Shown in pieces: positions 12,769 through 23,595 of a stretch of 64,000 nt of DNA. The stretch spans positions 1,922,001 through 1,986,000 of the forward strand of contig NC_026507.1 in the NCBI RefSeq assembly GCF_000182925.2. Direction: 5' to 3'. Within the stretch, counting starts at the first letter, position 1; each line of letters opens with the position of its first letter. Origin of the DNA: Neurospora crassa OR74A (lineage: Eukaryota > Ascomycota > Sordariomycetes > Sordariales > Sordariaceae). The notes beneath the pieces were generated by a model. It did no database searches. It was not told the origin of the DNA and was given only the letters and a program-made list of their open reading frames with translations. Position numbers and translations under genes: made by a program.

Positions 12769-12839
12769 GCGCCAGTGGTTTAGTGGTAAAATCCATCGTT
12801 GCCATCGATGGGCCCCGCGTTCGATTCGCGGCTGGCGCA
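12769..12839 (+). tRNA. tRNA-Gly (anticodon GCC), copy 2
   Basis: A 71-nt cloverleaf without intron, identical to the copies at 10958 (opposite strand) and 22515. It is followed almost at once by T-rich sequence (CTTCTTTTTTGG), as expected for RNA polymerase III termination. Confidence 0.96.
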
Positions 12840-13272
12840 ACAAATCTTCTTTTTTGGTTTCTTTCTTTTTTTCCTCTCATTTTCCTATCTGTTGCTGTCA
12901 TTGTTCTCGTCTGCGTAATCTACCTTCCAATTCTTCCGCTTTTTTGTTACTTGGCCCTTCGAACGCAGGTAAGGTACTCTCTTCCTCGCCAATGTCCTTC
13001 CGCATTAACCCGAGACGATACTTTCAAACTCATGGTCGGTTGGGTCTGTCGCGTAATTCATCAATTTGCTTTTCGCACTTCAACATCGAACTAGACAGTC
13101 GGATTGGGAATACAAACAAGTACTCTCTTCTTTCCGTTCCCTTTTCCCATCATTAATTTTATCTATCCTACAAAAGAAATAATATGAACATGCTATTATC
13201 CCCTCGCTGCCCTGCTCGCACATACCCAAGAAATTGACAAAGCGCACTCTTATTTTCGTCCATCTTCTTCCC
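12840..13272. other. Intergenic, 3' side of the acyl-CoA synthetase gene
   Basis: Pyrimidine-rich sequence after the tRNA; no gene seen. Confidence 0.6.
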
Positions 13273-15207
13273 TCAGAGCTTGGAGGTCTTGCGTCTCTCC
13301 TCCAGTAGTTTATTACCCAGCTGCGCCATCTCGAACTTGCGCACCTTTCCGCTTCCCGTGAGTGGAACCGTGCTAGGCACGCCATCCAAGCCGAGATAGA
13401 AGACGTGCGTGGGAGCCTTGTGCTTACCCAGCTTCCGCCTGCACCACTCGCGCACCTCCTCTGTGCTCATTGGCTGATGGCCCTTCTCGAGTCCGAGGAA
13501 GGCACCGACGACTTCGCCGTAGTGCTGGTCCTTAAGGCCCACAACAACGGCCATGGAGACGGCCGGGTGAGCTACGAGACGCTCCTCGATCTCGAGGGGG
13601 TAGATGTTTTCGCCACCTGTGTGCCCGTCGAGATTAGCATGGGAGGAGACGTGTTGGGTTGAACAGAAAGTCGTTTCCAAACATACCTCTGATGATGATA
13701 TCCTTAAAGCGTCCAGTAATAGAGCAGTATCCCTGCTCATTGAAGACGGCCTCATCGCCGGTGTGCAACCACAACATGCCGGACTCATCCCTCATCATCA
13801 CCTCGTTCGTCTTCTCCGAGTTGTTCCAATATCCCGCTTGCAGCTGGTAGCCACCAATGCAAAGCTCTCCTTTGGTGCCGATAGGTACAATCTGGCCATC
13901 TCTGTCCACAATCTTGGCGTGGGCATGGGGCATCAGAGTGCCGACGGTAGTCAACCTTACGTCGATCGGGTCATCGGTGTGCGCGTTGAAGCAGGTCGGG
14001 GACGCTTCAGTCAGTCCGTAACTTGACGTGAACTCGGTCATGCCGAGCTTCGAAACGAGCAATTCCATCAGGTAGCGTGGCACGGGGGCACCGGCGATGA
14101 TGCCTGTCCTTAGCCGCAAATCGGCAGCCTTGAGATTCTTGGCTTCGGGGAGGGCGAGGATGCTGTCAAACATAGCGGGGACACCATGGACGGCGGTGCA
14201 GCGTTCGTTGACGATGGCTTTGAGGGTAGCGGGGGCGTCAAAAACCTCGGCTGGGTAGACAATCTTGCCGCCGTGGGTCATGACGGACATGAGGCCAAGG
14301 ACAAGACCGAAGCAGTGGAAAAGAGGAGGGGGGCAGCACAGAACGTCGTCGGGGCCCAGCTTCATACGGTCACCGATGAAGCGCGCGTTGTTAACAATGT
14401 TGCTGGTACCATGTCAGCTGGGGAGCAACAGGCGTGATGAGTGCAGGAAATGATGGACATACTGATGCGTGAGCATGGCGGCCTTGGGCAGGCCAGTCGT
14501 GCCACTGGTGAACTGGAGATTGCAGACCAAGTGAGGGAGGACCTTCCTCTCCATGTGATGCAGACGTTCTACGCTGACCTTGAACCCTTGAGAAAGTAAC
14601 TGATCATACGTCTGGTAACCCTCGCTATCTCCCCTGATAATTACTACTTTGGGAGCCTTGGACTTCATCTTGAGCTCGGCGAGCAGGGGCCCTTGATCGA
14701 GGCGACCGATCTTCTTGGTAGTGAAGAGAACCTTGCAGTCTGGAAAGGGTGAGCTTGACTAGGGCCGGTACCGGGCATGGCTGGTGCGCGGAGGAGCATA
14801 CCTGAGAACTCCAAAGCATACTGAGCTTCGGTAGGGGTATACGTGTTGTTGAGAATGACGAGGATGGCGCCTATCCTCGTGGCAGCAAAGAAAAGAGAAG
14901 CATACTGCTCGCAGTTTCCAGCCATGATGCCCACCCTATCGCCTACGCGAATTCCCAGTCCCAACAAAGCGCGTGCCATGAGCTGACTTTGGTGGTTGAG
15001 CTCGTTGTATGTCCATCTTGCGCCAGTCCATGGAATGACGAGAGCTTCTTGCGTGCCGTGGTGCAGACATTGGAGGTTGAGCAGCTCTCCCAGTGTGAGG
15101 TCGACCAGAGGAGGATCTGTTGGGCCGTGAAGGAGAGATGGTCTTTGCGTCTGAGGGAGAACGGCCCCCTCTTCGATGGTTGTTGGTACCAACGCCGGTG
15201 AAGACAT
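13273..15207 (-). CDS. Peroxisomal acyl-CoA synthetase (AMP-forming), candidate SidI-type mevalonyl-CoA ligase
   Basis: Four exons on the minus strand: 15207-14802, 14739-14463, 14402-13687 and 13616-13273, giving 580 residues with all phases matching. It is an ANL-superfamily enzyme that forms an acyl-adenylate and then the CoA thioester. Visible motifs are the phosphate-binding FTSGTTGLPKAAMLTH, the aromatic/Thr motif YGLTEASPT, the ribose-binding HTGDEA, the hinge GRFKDIIIRGGENIYP, and the C-terminal catalytic lysine region LTGSGKVRKFEM. The protein ends in SKL, a classical type 1 peroxisomal targeting signal. It is divergent from a SidF-type siderophore acyltransferase that also ends in a PTS1-like tripeptide, and ATCTGATAA sites lie between them. 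In Aspergillus fumigatus the SidI, SidH and SidF steps that make and transfer anhydromevalonyl-CoA are peroxisomal, so a SidI role is attractive. A general medium- or long-chain ligase cannot be excluded. Confidence 0.9.
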
Positions 15208-15709
15208 ATTGTGTAAGTATTGTGAGGAGAGATGTTATTGGCCCGATTTAAAAGAGTTCAGTTGTAGGAAAGAGCAGGAGGCCAAAGAGAAGCAAAGGAT
15301 ACAAGATAAAGGGACAAAAGCAACGAAGATGCTATCACTCGATACAAGGACGGACTGGCTGGCCACTGACGACTTCAGGACGAGGCAGGAAGGGATTCAA
15401 TGGTAATTTGCAGCACACCAACAAAACGGAGCAGGCAGGTTTACGTATGATGGGATGGGATACAACCAGCAAGAAAACCGGGACACCTCAGCCAAGCTGC
15501 CCTAGAAGCTTCGTAGGCCCGAAACACGCCTTTGGTTTTCCCAGACTCCAGCTCGTGGTGGTCAGTCACCGGCCACAGTGGGGATGAAAGGAGCTGCTCT
15601 TCCCACTTTGGGACACGGCGGAGGTGACGGGATCGTCGACGAAATCGGCGATACTGCCCGATTGCGGTGGTGTCTGCGGTCTGTTGCTGCCTTGATCTTG
15701 ATCTAATCA

Positions 15710-15718
15710 ATCTGATAA
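15710..15718 (+). promoter_or_regulatory. SRE/SreA-type GATA site ATCTGATAA
   Basis: Exact match to the ATCWGATAA consensus of fungal siderophore GATA repressors, 503 bases upstream of the acyl-CoA synthetase ATG. Confidence 0.6.
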
Positions 15719-16127
15719 GATTTTTTTTTCTGGCACAGCCTTGTGAAGGCGATGAGGGTCAACCTCCAATGCCCTCCGGGTCCTCCCCTTCATGGTGCTT
15801 GCTCCATCTCGCGCTGGAGTCGCAGAGTGGTGACAAAAAACCGTGGGTGACATTGACACATGCTCAACGCCCTGAACGGAGCTAGAGGTGGAGACGCGTG
15901 TTTCGCTCCAGTTGCAGCAACCCGGTCCTCGGCTGATGGCGGATACTGTAGCATCATGACATCCAGCGTTGTTGAGGAGAGAGTGGACGGAATTGGAGTC
16001 GGAGCTGGGGTCGCAAGAGAATTTTTTCAAAGAAAATTGGAGTCATGGAAGAACCGACAGGGGAAAAAAGAGGATGAAGTGGACGCAAGAGCGGCATGGA
16101 AGGTGGAGAGGCTGCGTCGTTAGTTCC

Positions 16128-16136
16128 ATCTGATAA
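16128..16136 (+). promoter_or_regulatory. SRE/SreA-type GATA site ATCTGATAA
   Basis: Exact consensus match in the middle of the divergent promoter. Confidence 0.6.
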
Positions 16137-16444
16137 AAACCACAATGCAACGGTGACTGGTGATTCGTTCGACGACAGAGTCGTAAAGGGACCGACGGGG
16201 AAAGGATGATCGCTTCCCTCTTTGGCTGTTGACTTGTGCTGGCCCCTCGGTAGTGTGTTGTACCGGATTGATTCACACGTCGGGGCCACACGTCGAACCA
16301 CACACGGTAGCTACACAGGCGGTAGCTACAGGAGCGTTCGGGCACATGCCCGTCGCTCGTTTATATTCATATATGTGTGTGCAAGTAAACCCTTCTCGCG
16401 CGGTGACAAAATGCCGCAGGGCAGAGATCGTCCGACAGAAAAGA

Positions 16445-16453
16445 ATCTGATAA
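16445..16453 (+). promoter_or_regulatory. SRE/SreA-type GATA site ATCTGATAA
   Basis: Exact consensus match, extended context GAATCTGATAAGAA. Confidence 0.6.
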
Positions 16454-16834
16454 GAATCTCTCTGACTGCCAAGGTTGTCCCCCATCAGGGCATCCATCCT
16501 TCCCCTCTTCCCTCCAAGTTTCCCATGCCCCTTCCCTTCTTAGTAGGTGACCTTTATTCTCCTTGCCTATTTCCGCAATGAGGAGGACGCTTTTACGAGA
16601 CTGCTATACAAACATCAATGATTCAAAGCCTAGTACAGCGCTTGATACCTGGCTTCCCGTGCTTGTTTGTTTGTTTGTTTCGTTTCTTCGGCCTCATTCT
16701 TGTTACGGCTGTTTCAACTTTCAACTGTCTCGCGACAAGCATGCCGAGGATGCCCACCTCACTCCGCCCCCGAAACGCTCCGAATTCGGGTGGAGGTGTG
16801 CCACGGAAATGTGGGACGGCAGGTGAGGGAAAAA

Positions 16835-16843
16835 TTATCAGAT
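16835..16843 (-). promoter_or_regulatory. SRE/SreA-type GATA site ATCTGATAA
   Basis: Exact consensus match on the minus strand. With the next site it forms a direct pair 43 bases apart, both followed by CC on the plus strand (TTATCAGATCC). Confidence 0.65.
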
Positions 16844-16877
16844 CCGCTTGGACCCACTCTTTGGCGTCCAAGTAAAG

Positions 16878-16886
16878 TTATCAGAT
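16878..16886 (-). promoter_or_regulatory. SRE/SreA-type GATA site ATCTGATAA
   Basis: Exact consensus match on the minus strand, 545 bases upstream of the SidF-like ATG and about 160 bases upstream of the TATA-like element at 17048. Confidence 0.65.
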
Positions 16887-17047
16887 CCGACGCCATCTCC
16901 ATGCGACCGTCACACTCACACCCACCGACTGACTGCTCTGTTCCTTCCACGCTTTTCATTGGTTGATTTGCTCCCCAGTCCACCACCACAAAGTCTCACA
17001 AACCAAACATCATCAATACCCTGCCTTCTGGACCTCACCTAATCGAG

Positions 17048-17056
17048 TATATAAAA
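17048..17056 (+). promoter_or_regulatory. TATA-like element upstream of the SidF-like gene
   Basis: TATATAAAA lies 375 bases upstream of the ATG at 17431. If used, it implies a 5' leader of about 340 bases. Position alone supports it. Confidence 0.35.
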
Positions 17057-17430
17057 CTATCGAAATGATCACACCAGCTCAACCTCCACCCTCCATTTCC
17101 CCTGGTCCCTGGCTCGGCTTTACGTAGCAGGGTAGCAGAGGAAAATGCCGGCGTGTCTTCGTCCACCTCCTCCACCTTGGGACCTTGAAGCCGACAGTAC
17201 ACACATGTAAAGTGGGAAGCGATCGGATTAGCAGCTGTACCAAGTTGGATTGTCACCATTGTTTCTTTGGCCTCAGTTCTGTCCATAGCCGCTTTATCAG
17301 TCTTTCAGTCAGTCTTTCCTCTAATCAGCCATTGCTCTTTTCCAAAAGCGACGATACCCCAAAGTAAAACAAAGATATACTTCTTTGGTTTTCTCACACA
17401 CATACACAGCACTACACAACACTACACAAA

Positions 17431-18861
17431 ATGGCGTCACCAACAACCCGCCGGCTCGCCGAATATGTCGCCAATTCTGAGCCCATCCTCAAGCTCCCTC
17501 ACCCCTACCAGACTTCCTACCTCGTCGTGAAGGGCGAACCCGGCGTCGCCAACTCGTACCAGCTCAAGCAACAAGACAGCAAGGCGGCGTTACCCCGTCC
17601 CCTTCATAACGACTCCCTCTTCTTCACTGAGCCCCAAGACCTCAAGTCCTCGGACAAGCCTCACATCTCCATCAACACGCCCTGGGGCCGCGCCCGCCGC
17701 TCGCCGTCCGTGGCCGTCTCGTGGAAGGAACCTAGTGCTCCCACCGTCGGCCAGCTCTGGCTGATCGCCTACGTCATCTTCACCCTCCGGCCCTCCGAGG
17801 AGGCCTTTCGGCTATCCACCTACGGCTTCGGTGCCGACAAGCTCGCCCGCCAGCTCAAGGCCGTCGGTCTGGCCATTGAGCACCCAGCCCCCGCCACCTC
17901 CGAGCAACAAAAGCTCCACGGTTCCGATGCAGGGAAGGAGCTCCTGATCCTGCGCGGCGCCTTCTGGCAGGGCGCCGGCTCTCCCTTCGGCGCGCGCCCA
18001 GCGTGGGCTCCCGAAACCCTTGCCGACAGCGAGGACGGCAGCCTCGAGTCCGTCTACCCCCTGCAGGCGACCGAGTACGTCATGACCAACGAGCCCAACA
18101 GCGCGCTGTGCTGGCACCCTCGCAGGCGGGCCAAGCCCGCTCCGGGATCCGTCATCTATAGCCGCTACATCCCGCACCTGAAGGAGAACTTTTCCATGGT
18201 GGCGCTGGACTACACCAACCCGGCGCACCTGGAGCTGTTCCACACGTGGCAGAACGACCCGCGCGTGTCGCAGGGTTGGAACGAGGAGGGCACACTGGAA
18301 CAGCACCGCGAGTACCTGCGCAAGGCGCACGAGGACCCGCATCAGATCACCGTCTTGGCGGCTTTTGATGATGTCTTTTTTGCTTACTTTGAGATTTACT
18401 GGGCCAAGGTTCGTCTTTTTTATTTCTTTTTTTTTATTGTACCCTGTGTTCCCGCCGCATCTTTATAAGCTTAGGTACTTAGCTCACATTCTTTAAAGGA
18501 GGACCGCCTGGGAGCCTACTACACCCCCGGTGACTACGACCGTGGGCGCCACTCGCTCGTCGGCGACGTCCGCTACCGCGGCCCCCACCGCGTTTCAGCT
18601 TGGTGGTCGTCCCTCATGCACTATCTCTACCTGGACGACCCGCGCACCATGAACGTCGTGGGCGAGCCCAAGTACACCAACACCTCTGTTCTCATGTACG
18701 ACATGATGCACGGCTTTGGCCTTGACAAGTTTGTCGATTTGCCTCACAAGCGCTCTGCCTTTGTCACATGCTCGCGCGAGCGCTTCTTCCAGCTGTGCCC
18801 GCTTGACGAGAACCAAAAGTTCCTCGGCGGTACCCATCTAGGCCTCGTCCCTAAGCTTTGA
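17431..18861 (+). CDS. sidF: SidF-type N5-hydroxyornithine acyltransferase, siderophore biosynthesis
   Basis: Two exons, 17431-18408 and 18499-18861, give 446 residues. The 90-base intron has donor GTTCGT and acceptor TTTAAAG, in phase 0. The C-terminal half is a GNAT-fold acyltransferase of the IucB/AlcB siderophore family: [16 protein letters not shown], then [16 protein letters not shown], and the [17 protein letters not shown] and EPKYTN segments. In fungi SidF transfers anhydromevalonyl from CoA to N5-hydroxyornithine on the way to extracellular fusarinines and coprogens. The protein ends in PKL, a PTS1-like tripeptide, consistent with the peroxisomal location known for SidF. A related acetyltransferase (SidL type) is the main alternative. 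The divergent synthetase and the GATA-type sites upstream support an iron-repressed siderophore role. Confidence 0.87.
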
Positions 18862-19623
18862 GTGGAAGACCAGGTATATAGTTGCTTGAAATTGGATGGA
18901 TTGGGCGGTCGGGCGATGATTGAAAAGAATTGCTGCATCTGTCTGATATTGGATATGTAATAGAATAATGAGGAAAATGGCCGGAAAGGTTACTCGGGAA
19001 AGGTAGTGGAACAAAAGAATAGTACTTGATTCCTGCGTCGAACTAGTTACCCATTTTGTACAAGTGGTGATCCTTCCTCTGGGCCTTGCGAAACAGTCAA
19101 CATGTCACAGAACGTAGATTGAAGACTGACGGGCCAAAACATGTACCAAGAGCAATAATATATCAACGCAACAAAGAAGAGGGGGAAAAAGGGGGACAGG
19201 GATTTGGAGGACACTAAGCTACATTTCGACAAAGGTGGGTAACGGTTCTTGTGTGGGATGGAAAGACCAGAAAGACCAGATAGTAACCCAATGATCCAAC
19301 AGGTGCTGGCATGTGCCATTACACAACTACGGCTTCATCTCCAGGCTTTCGAAAACTTGAAAACAGACTATGAATCAAACCGAAACATTATGTTCATAAT
19401 TGCACTCAAAGTGTCTAGACATACTTCATTATGACCAAGAAACCCGTCGCTTCATGAAGACCTCCCAATTCGTAACCAGCCCAGTTAAATGGTGTATATT
19501 CCCAAACCCAGATATGTTCTCATATAACCAATAAATCGCCTTTCGAAAAAAAAAAACAAAATGCTATCCCAATTCCGTGATATCCGAACCGCTTTAACGC
19601 CAATGCCTTCAAAGATGATTTTT
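18862..19623. other. Intergenic, convergent 3' ends of sidF-like and oxidoreductase genes
   Basis: No gene or structured element seen. Confidence 0.6.
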
Positions 19624-21187
19624 TTAAGCCTTAACAACATCGTAACCGCCTAGGCGCAGATGGTTCCAGCAAACTGTTAAAATGTTTGGTTAGCAGATCA
19701 CTTCACATAGGGTACCGAAAAAAATAAAAAACTCACTATCAAAACCCAAGTCATCACCGAAGAAGAGCTTATTGACATCCTCGCCCGATGACACGCCGTT
19801 TGTGGGCCAGTAGGCAACCGCCTTCTTGCCAACGGCGAGGCCAATCATGGGAGGAATTTCGTCAAGCTCAAGGTATGTAGGCTCTGTGCCAGAAACAGCC
19901 TGCTTCATGCGCATGTGAATATTGTTGGCGGCCAGGTAGCCCATGTGCATGGCACCACCGCACCGCTTGATACCAGACCACTTGACAAGGTCACCGATGG
20001 CGAGGTGATCATCCGAATTGGGGCTTTCGGAAGGGAAGTGGAGGCTACGACACCCAAGCAGTTAGTTTAGCTTTGAGGTTCGTCGAAACTGGAATGGGTA
20101 CGTACCTGGGCTGGATCTTAACATAACCTTCCTCGTTGAGGACATCCCTAGGGAGGAAGGTGGTCGATGGCACGCTCCTGGAAATGGCCATGATGACGGA
20201 GTCGGCAATAAGGGTATGGCCGTTGGTGAAGTAGACCTTGTATGCCTTGTGCCCGTTATCGACAAATTCCTCGGTCCTGTCGACGCGGTGGGACATGAGC
20301 ACCTCAACACCGGCCTCATGGACGAGCTCCAAACTGCGATCCTTGACCTCCTCAGGAAGAGGCTCGGCCGAGAGAAGCTTGTCACGCGAGTGAATAAGTG
20401 TAACCTTCAGATCGGGACAAACGAGCTTGAGCTCGGCAGCCATCTCGATACCGACAGCACCTGTTGTTGTCTATCAGTCAGCAAGTTACATGGGAGGAGG
20501 GGTGATGATTCTGCGGCTCAAACTCACCTCCGCCTACAACAGCGACACCATGTCTGTTGGCAGTCGCGGCCTGGATATGGTCGCCAGCCTCAAAGAGAAA
20601 CTGCTTCCTGAGCAGGGATTGGGGCACAACAGGAAAGACTCTCCTCAAGCCGGCGGCGGCAATGAGGTAGTCGTACTTGAGTTCGATGGGCCCGGGACCG
20701 TTCTCACTGCCGAGAACCTTGGCAATCTTGCGCTCCTGGTCGATGGACTGGACAGAGCCCCGGAGTATGCGGATATTGTTGGGAGATTGTTGCAGGGCGG
20801 GAACGTCCTCGTATTTGACCCAGCACTTTTCGGCGTAGGACTCATCGGCAAAGGCCAATGGGGTGCCAATGAGATGGTCTTGTGGGGAGAACATGTGTGT
20901 TAGTGGTTTTGAACGTTGCTGAGGGCGGGCGCCAGCGGGCACATCTTACAGAAGCCATCTCTTTCGTCTACAACAGTGATGTCAACCGCAAACTGAGGAC
21001 CATCATGAGCAGCAGAAGTGCCGTCAAGGGCAGCCTTCTTGGCATCAGGGCCGCAACGGGCAGCACGGCCGCTGCAGATGTCTTGCAAGTTGAGGGCAGC
21101 GGAGAGACCGCCGTAAGAACCACCAACAACAAGAACCTTGAAGGGAGGCCTCGACAAGGTGGCGTCGTCAACGGCAATAGATCCCAT
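19624..21187 (-). CDS. AMID/AIF-like FAD-dependent oxidoreductase
   Basis: Five exons on the minus strand: 21187-20950, 20878-20528, 20460-20106, 20044-19737 and 19673-19624, giving 433 residues with consistent phases. The N-terminus carries the FAD dinucleotide-binding loop VLVVGGSYGGLSAA. After exon 2 comes YHLIGTPLAF, then YDYLIAAAGLR. A second Rossmann motif VVGGGAVGIEMAAELK, split by an intron, binds NAD(P)H. The motif AIGDLVKWSG near the C-terminus is the conserved FAD-contacting GD. This is the AMID/FSP1-like branch of pyridine nucleotide-disulphide oxidoreductases, usually NAD(P)H:quinone-type enzymes. I see no clear mitochondrial presequence. The two ATCTGATAA sites upstream (21802 and 22259) suggest co-regulation with the siderophore genes next to it. 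Substrate is unknown. Confidence 0.85.
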
Positions 21188-21801
21188 CGTAAGTTGTATG
21201 TGCCTGTGTTTGTGTCTGTGTGTATTGGTAATCTGTCGGACCTTGTAACTGCCTCTTCTGGCGATGGATTCAAGGGACTTGGTTGGAAGCCAGATAGCGT
21301 GGGCTGTGTGGGTTGGGTGCGTTTGATCGTTAGAGTTAGGTTGTATGGGTCGACAGAGGATGGATAGGTACACAAATTAGAACTTTGGAAAAAAGCGAGC
21401 GAGACGACGGATGTGGGAGACGGGGCAACTATGACGGGAAGGAGGTCGGATGAACGTATTGGGCTCGCGCCTTCGTTTTGAGCACCTTCAAGGATCCTGG
21501 GGCCAGGCAGGGTAAAGAGGGTGGGTGGGTGGATCTGTAGCTCGCATGGATACGATGTCACCACCCTCGCACTCAACAGGAAGGAAGAAACGGGATGCCG
21601 GGAGAAACGAAGAGTGAATGAAACTGTTAATGAAATGAAGATATGCAACAATTGAAGCGTCTGACCATCTACACTACCTACTGTGTACATCATTCACAAG
21701 TTAGCGCCTCCACTCACGACCCGAAGGAACGAGCTAGCAGCTAGCCCATGCATTCCCTTCTCCCGCCGTCGAGATCCTGCTTCACATGTGCTCCTGAGTG
21801 C

Positions 21802-21810
21802 TTATCAGAT
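21802..21810 (-). promoter_or_regulatory. SRE/SreA-type GATA site ATCTGATAA
   Basis: Exact consensus match 615 bases upstream of the oxidoreductase ATG, again in the context TTATCAGATCC. Confidence 0.55.
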
Positions 21811-22258
21811 CCTCCCTTTGAACTTCGAGTCCTGGACTTGAGTCCATCATGCTGTTTGACTGGAGAGAAAGGGCCATAACGTTATTCATGGCAGTCAGTT
21901 ATCAAGAATGACAGAAGGCAGAGACGGTCCAGAGCTTCAGACAATTTCACGAAACAAAAAGTTGACGAATGCGTGGAACCCCTCACACCCGGTATCGGAC
22001 AGAGCCATTTTTGTGAACTTGTGTGTTCGTCTGGTCCAATCTTGTTTTTCCGCAAACCCCGGCGGGCCAACGCTCTCTTCGCCATTCAGCGGACAATGGA
22101 TCCCACTCTAGAAGTCTTGGAGCGGTTTCTGGCCAACGAAATGGGAAATGCTGTGGCCTCCATTCCCACTTTGGGTACGCTGCTTTCTGGCTAAATGCGC
22201 TGTCACCACAAGAAAGTCGGGTGCTGGAATGGGAAATGCGACCGAAGCCTGCACCTCC

Positions 22259-22267
22259 ATCTGATAA
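22259..22267 (+). promoter_or_regulatory. SRE/SreA-type GATA site ATCTGATAA
   Basis: Exact consensus match, followed four bases later by ATCTGATAG on the opposite strand and then another ATCTGAT. Confidence 0.55.
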
Positions 22268-22514
22268 TGTCTATCAGATCATCTGATCATCAAGAATTCC
22301 GTCCCAAGTTTTTACCGAAGATAGCCAGGCCGCTCGCCCTAGCGGTCCCCTCCCCTGCACAGCGGAACTGAGGCGACAGCCAGATTTACAGGCCCCACCC
22401 TAGCATTCCAACGTCCAAACTTCTGCAAACGAAAGTTTTTTTCTTTTTTTCTTGCGCGTTCCTGTCTCCATCATAAGCCAAATTTTCGCAACACAATTCC
22501 AATCTTCTCACAAA

Positions 22515-22585
22515 GCGCCAGTGGTTTAGTGGTAAAATCCATCGTTGCCATCGATGGGCCCCGCGTTCGATTCGCGGCTGGCGCA
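22515..22585 (+). tRNA. tRNA-Gly (anticodon GCC), copy 3
   Basis: A 71-nt cloverleaf identical to the copies at 10958 and 12769, followed by T-rich terminator-like sequence. Confidence 0.96.
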
Positions 22586-22905
22586 TTGTTTTCATACCTG
22601 TTTATACATTTTTTGTGCACTTTTTTTTATTTCTCTCTCCTGCTTTGTTCCAAAACATTCGTCACTTCGAGCCAAGAAGCCTTGCTTTTTTTTGGCCTTT
22701 TTGCTCGCTCCTCTTCTTATTGGACTCTATAATATACTTTATTATTCTCTATATGTTTTGTCACTCTCAAACTCAGCGTGAGAAGAGGGTTTGTCGGTGC
22801 AGCGTTGTACAGTCGTGCAGGGAACCTTTGATGTTTGGTCTGTTTCGACGTACCGTTCATACACTTTATAGAGAACGATCTTGACGACCTTCTTTAACAA
22901 GTAAC

Positions 22906-22991
22906 GGTCCGGTGGCGAAATGGTATCGTGTGGTCCTCCTAATATCGGGAGGATAAGACTGAGGTTGTGGGTTCGAGTCCCATCCGGATCG
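22906..22991 (+). tRNA. tRNA-Arg (anticodon CCT) with intron
   Basis: An 86-nt gene. The acceptor stem is GGTCCGG/CCGGATC with discriminator G, the D-arm GCGA/TCGT, the anticodon stem TGGTC/GACTG and the T-arm GTGGG/CCCAT with loop TTCGAGT. The anticodon loop CTCCTA is interrupted after position 37 by an intron of about 14 nt that contains GGGAGGA, complementary to the anticodon region as in canonical pre-tRNA introns. The anticodon CCT reads AGG. It is followed by TCCTTTTTG, a plausible polymerase III terminator. Confidence 0.9.
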
Positions 22992-23595
22992 TCCTTTTTG
23001 CTCCCATATCTATTGATGCAAACTTGCCTTTTTTTCATATTGTTGTCGATATTCAGCAATTCCCTATAATCTCACCTTTTCCTCTATATCTATTATTTGT
23101 GAGCAATCTGCCGCGGAAGAGCCGATCAGCACAATATAACATTATTAAGTGTACACGAGTTTGCTTTTCTTGTAAGTGGCATGTGTTCGCCGTGTTGAAT
23201 GTTTCAGAAACACGACGTCGCTTTTTTTACCTTGTCTTTTTACCATCTTCAAATATCGATGCATTGCAATACTTGAAATTGCCATTGCTAGACTCAAAAA
23301 CAACCAGATCCATATAGGTCACTTCTATTCCAAATCCCTAATTCTTCGACCGTTCAGTAGCTTACGCTCGAACACCTCCATATCTTGGTTGAACACCTCA
23401 CAAACATGGAAGGATATCTCGCAAATAACTGAGGTCTCCTTCCAATTGCCAGTTTATGCTTTCTAGGCATATACAAGACCATTTTTACATTTCCGAACAC
23501 CCCTCAAAGTTGCGACTCAGACGACGAGTATCCTGACATTTATGCACATGTATGGCTTTCGACAGGTATTTGACCCTTTGCAAACCCCTTTGCCT
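22992..23595. other. Intergenic after tRNA-Arg
   Basis: AT-rich relative to neighbours; no supported gene. Confidence 0.55.

Larger units (their letters stand above)
15208..17430. promoter_or_regulatory. Shared divergent promoter region with five GATA-type iron-repressor consensus sites
   Basis: This 2.2 kb gap separates the acyl-CoA synthetase (minus) from the SidF-like gene (plus) and has no convincing gene. It holds five exact ATCTGATAA sites at 15710, 16128, 16445, 16835 (reverse) and 16878 (reverse). A TATATAAAA element lies at 17048-17056. The 60 bases before the 17431 ATG are rich in CACA and lack an in-frame alternative start. Confidence 0.65.
21188..22514. other. Upstream region of the oxidoreductase gene
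   Basis: No gene seen. It contains two exact ATCTGATAA sites (21802 and 22259) and a near match ATCTGATAG on the minus strand at 22271-22279. The last 130 bases before the tRNA are T-rich. Confidence 0.6.

Noticed and set aside
17065-17127. Short upstream open frame in the SidF-like leader
   Set aside because: Its ATG is only about 9 bases downstream of the TATA-like element, so it would probably lie upstream of the transcription start.
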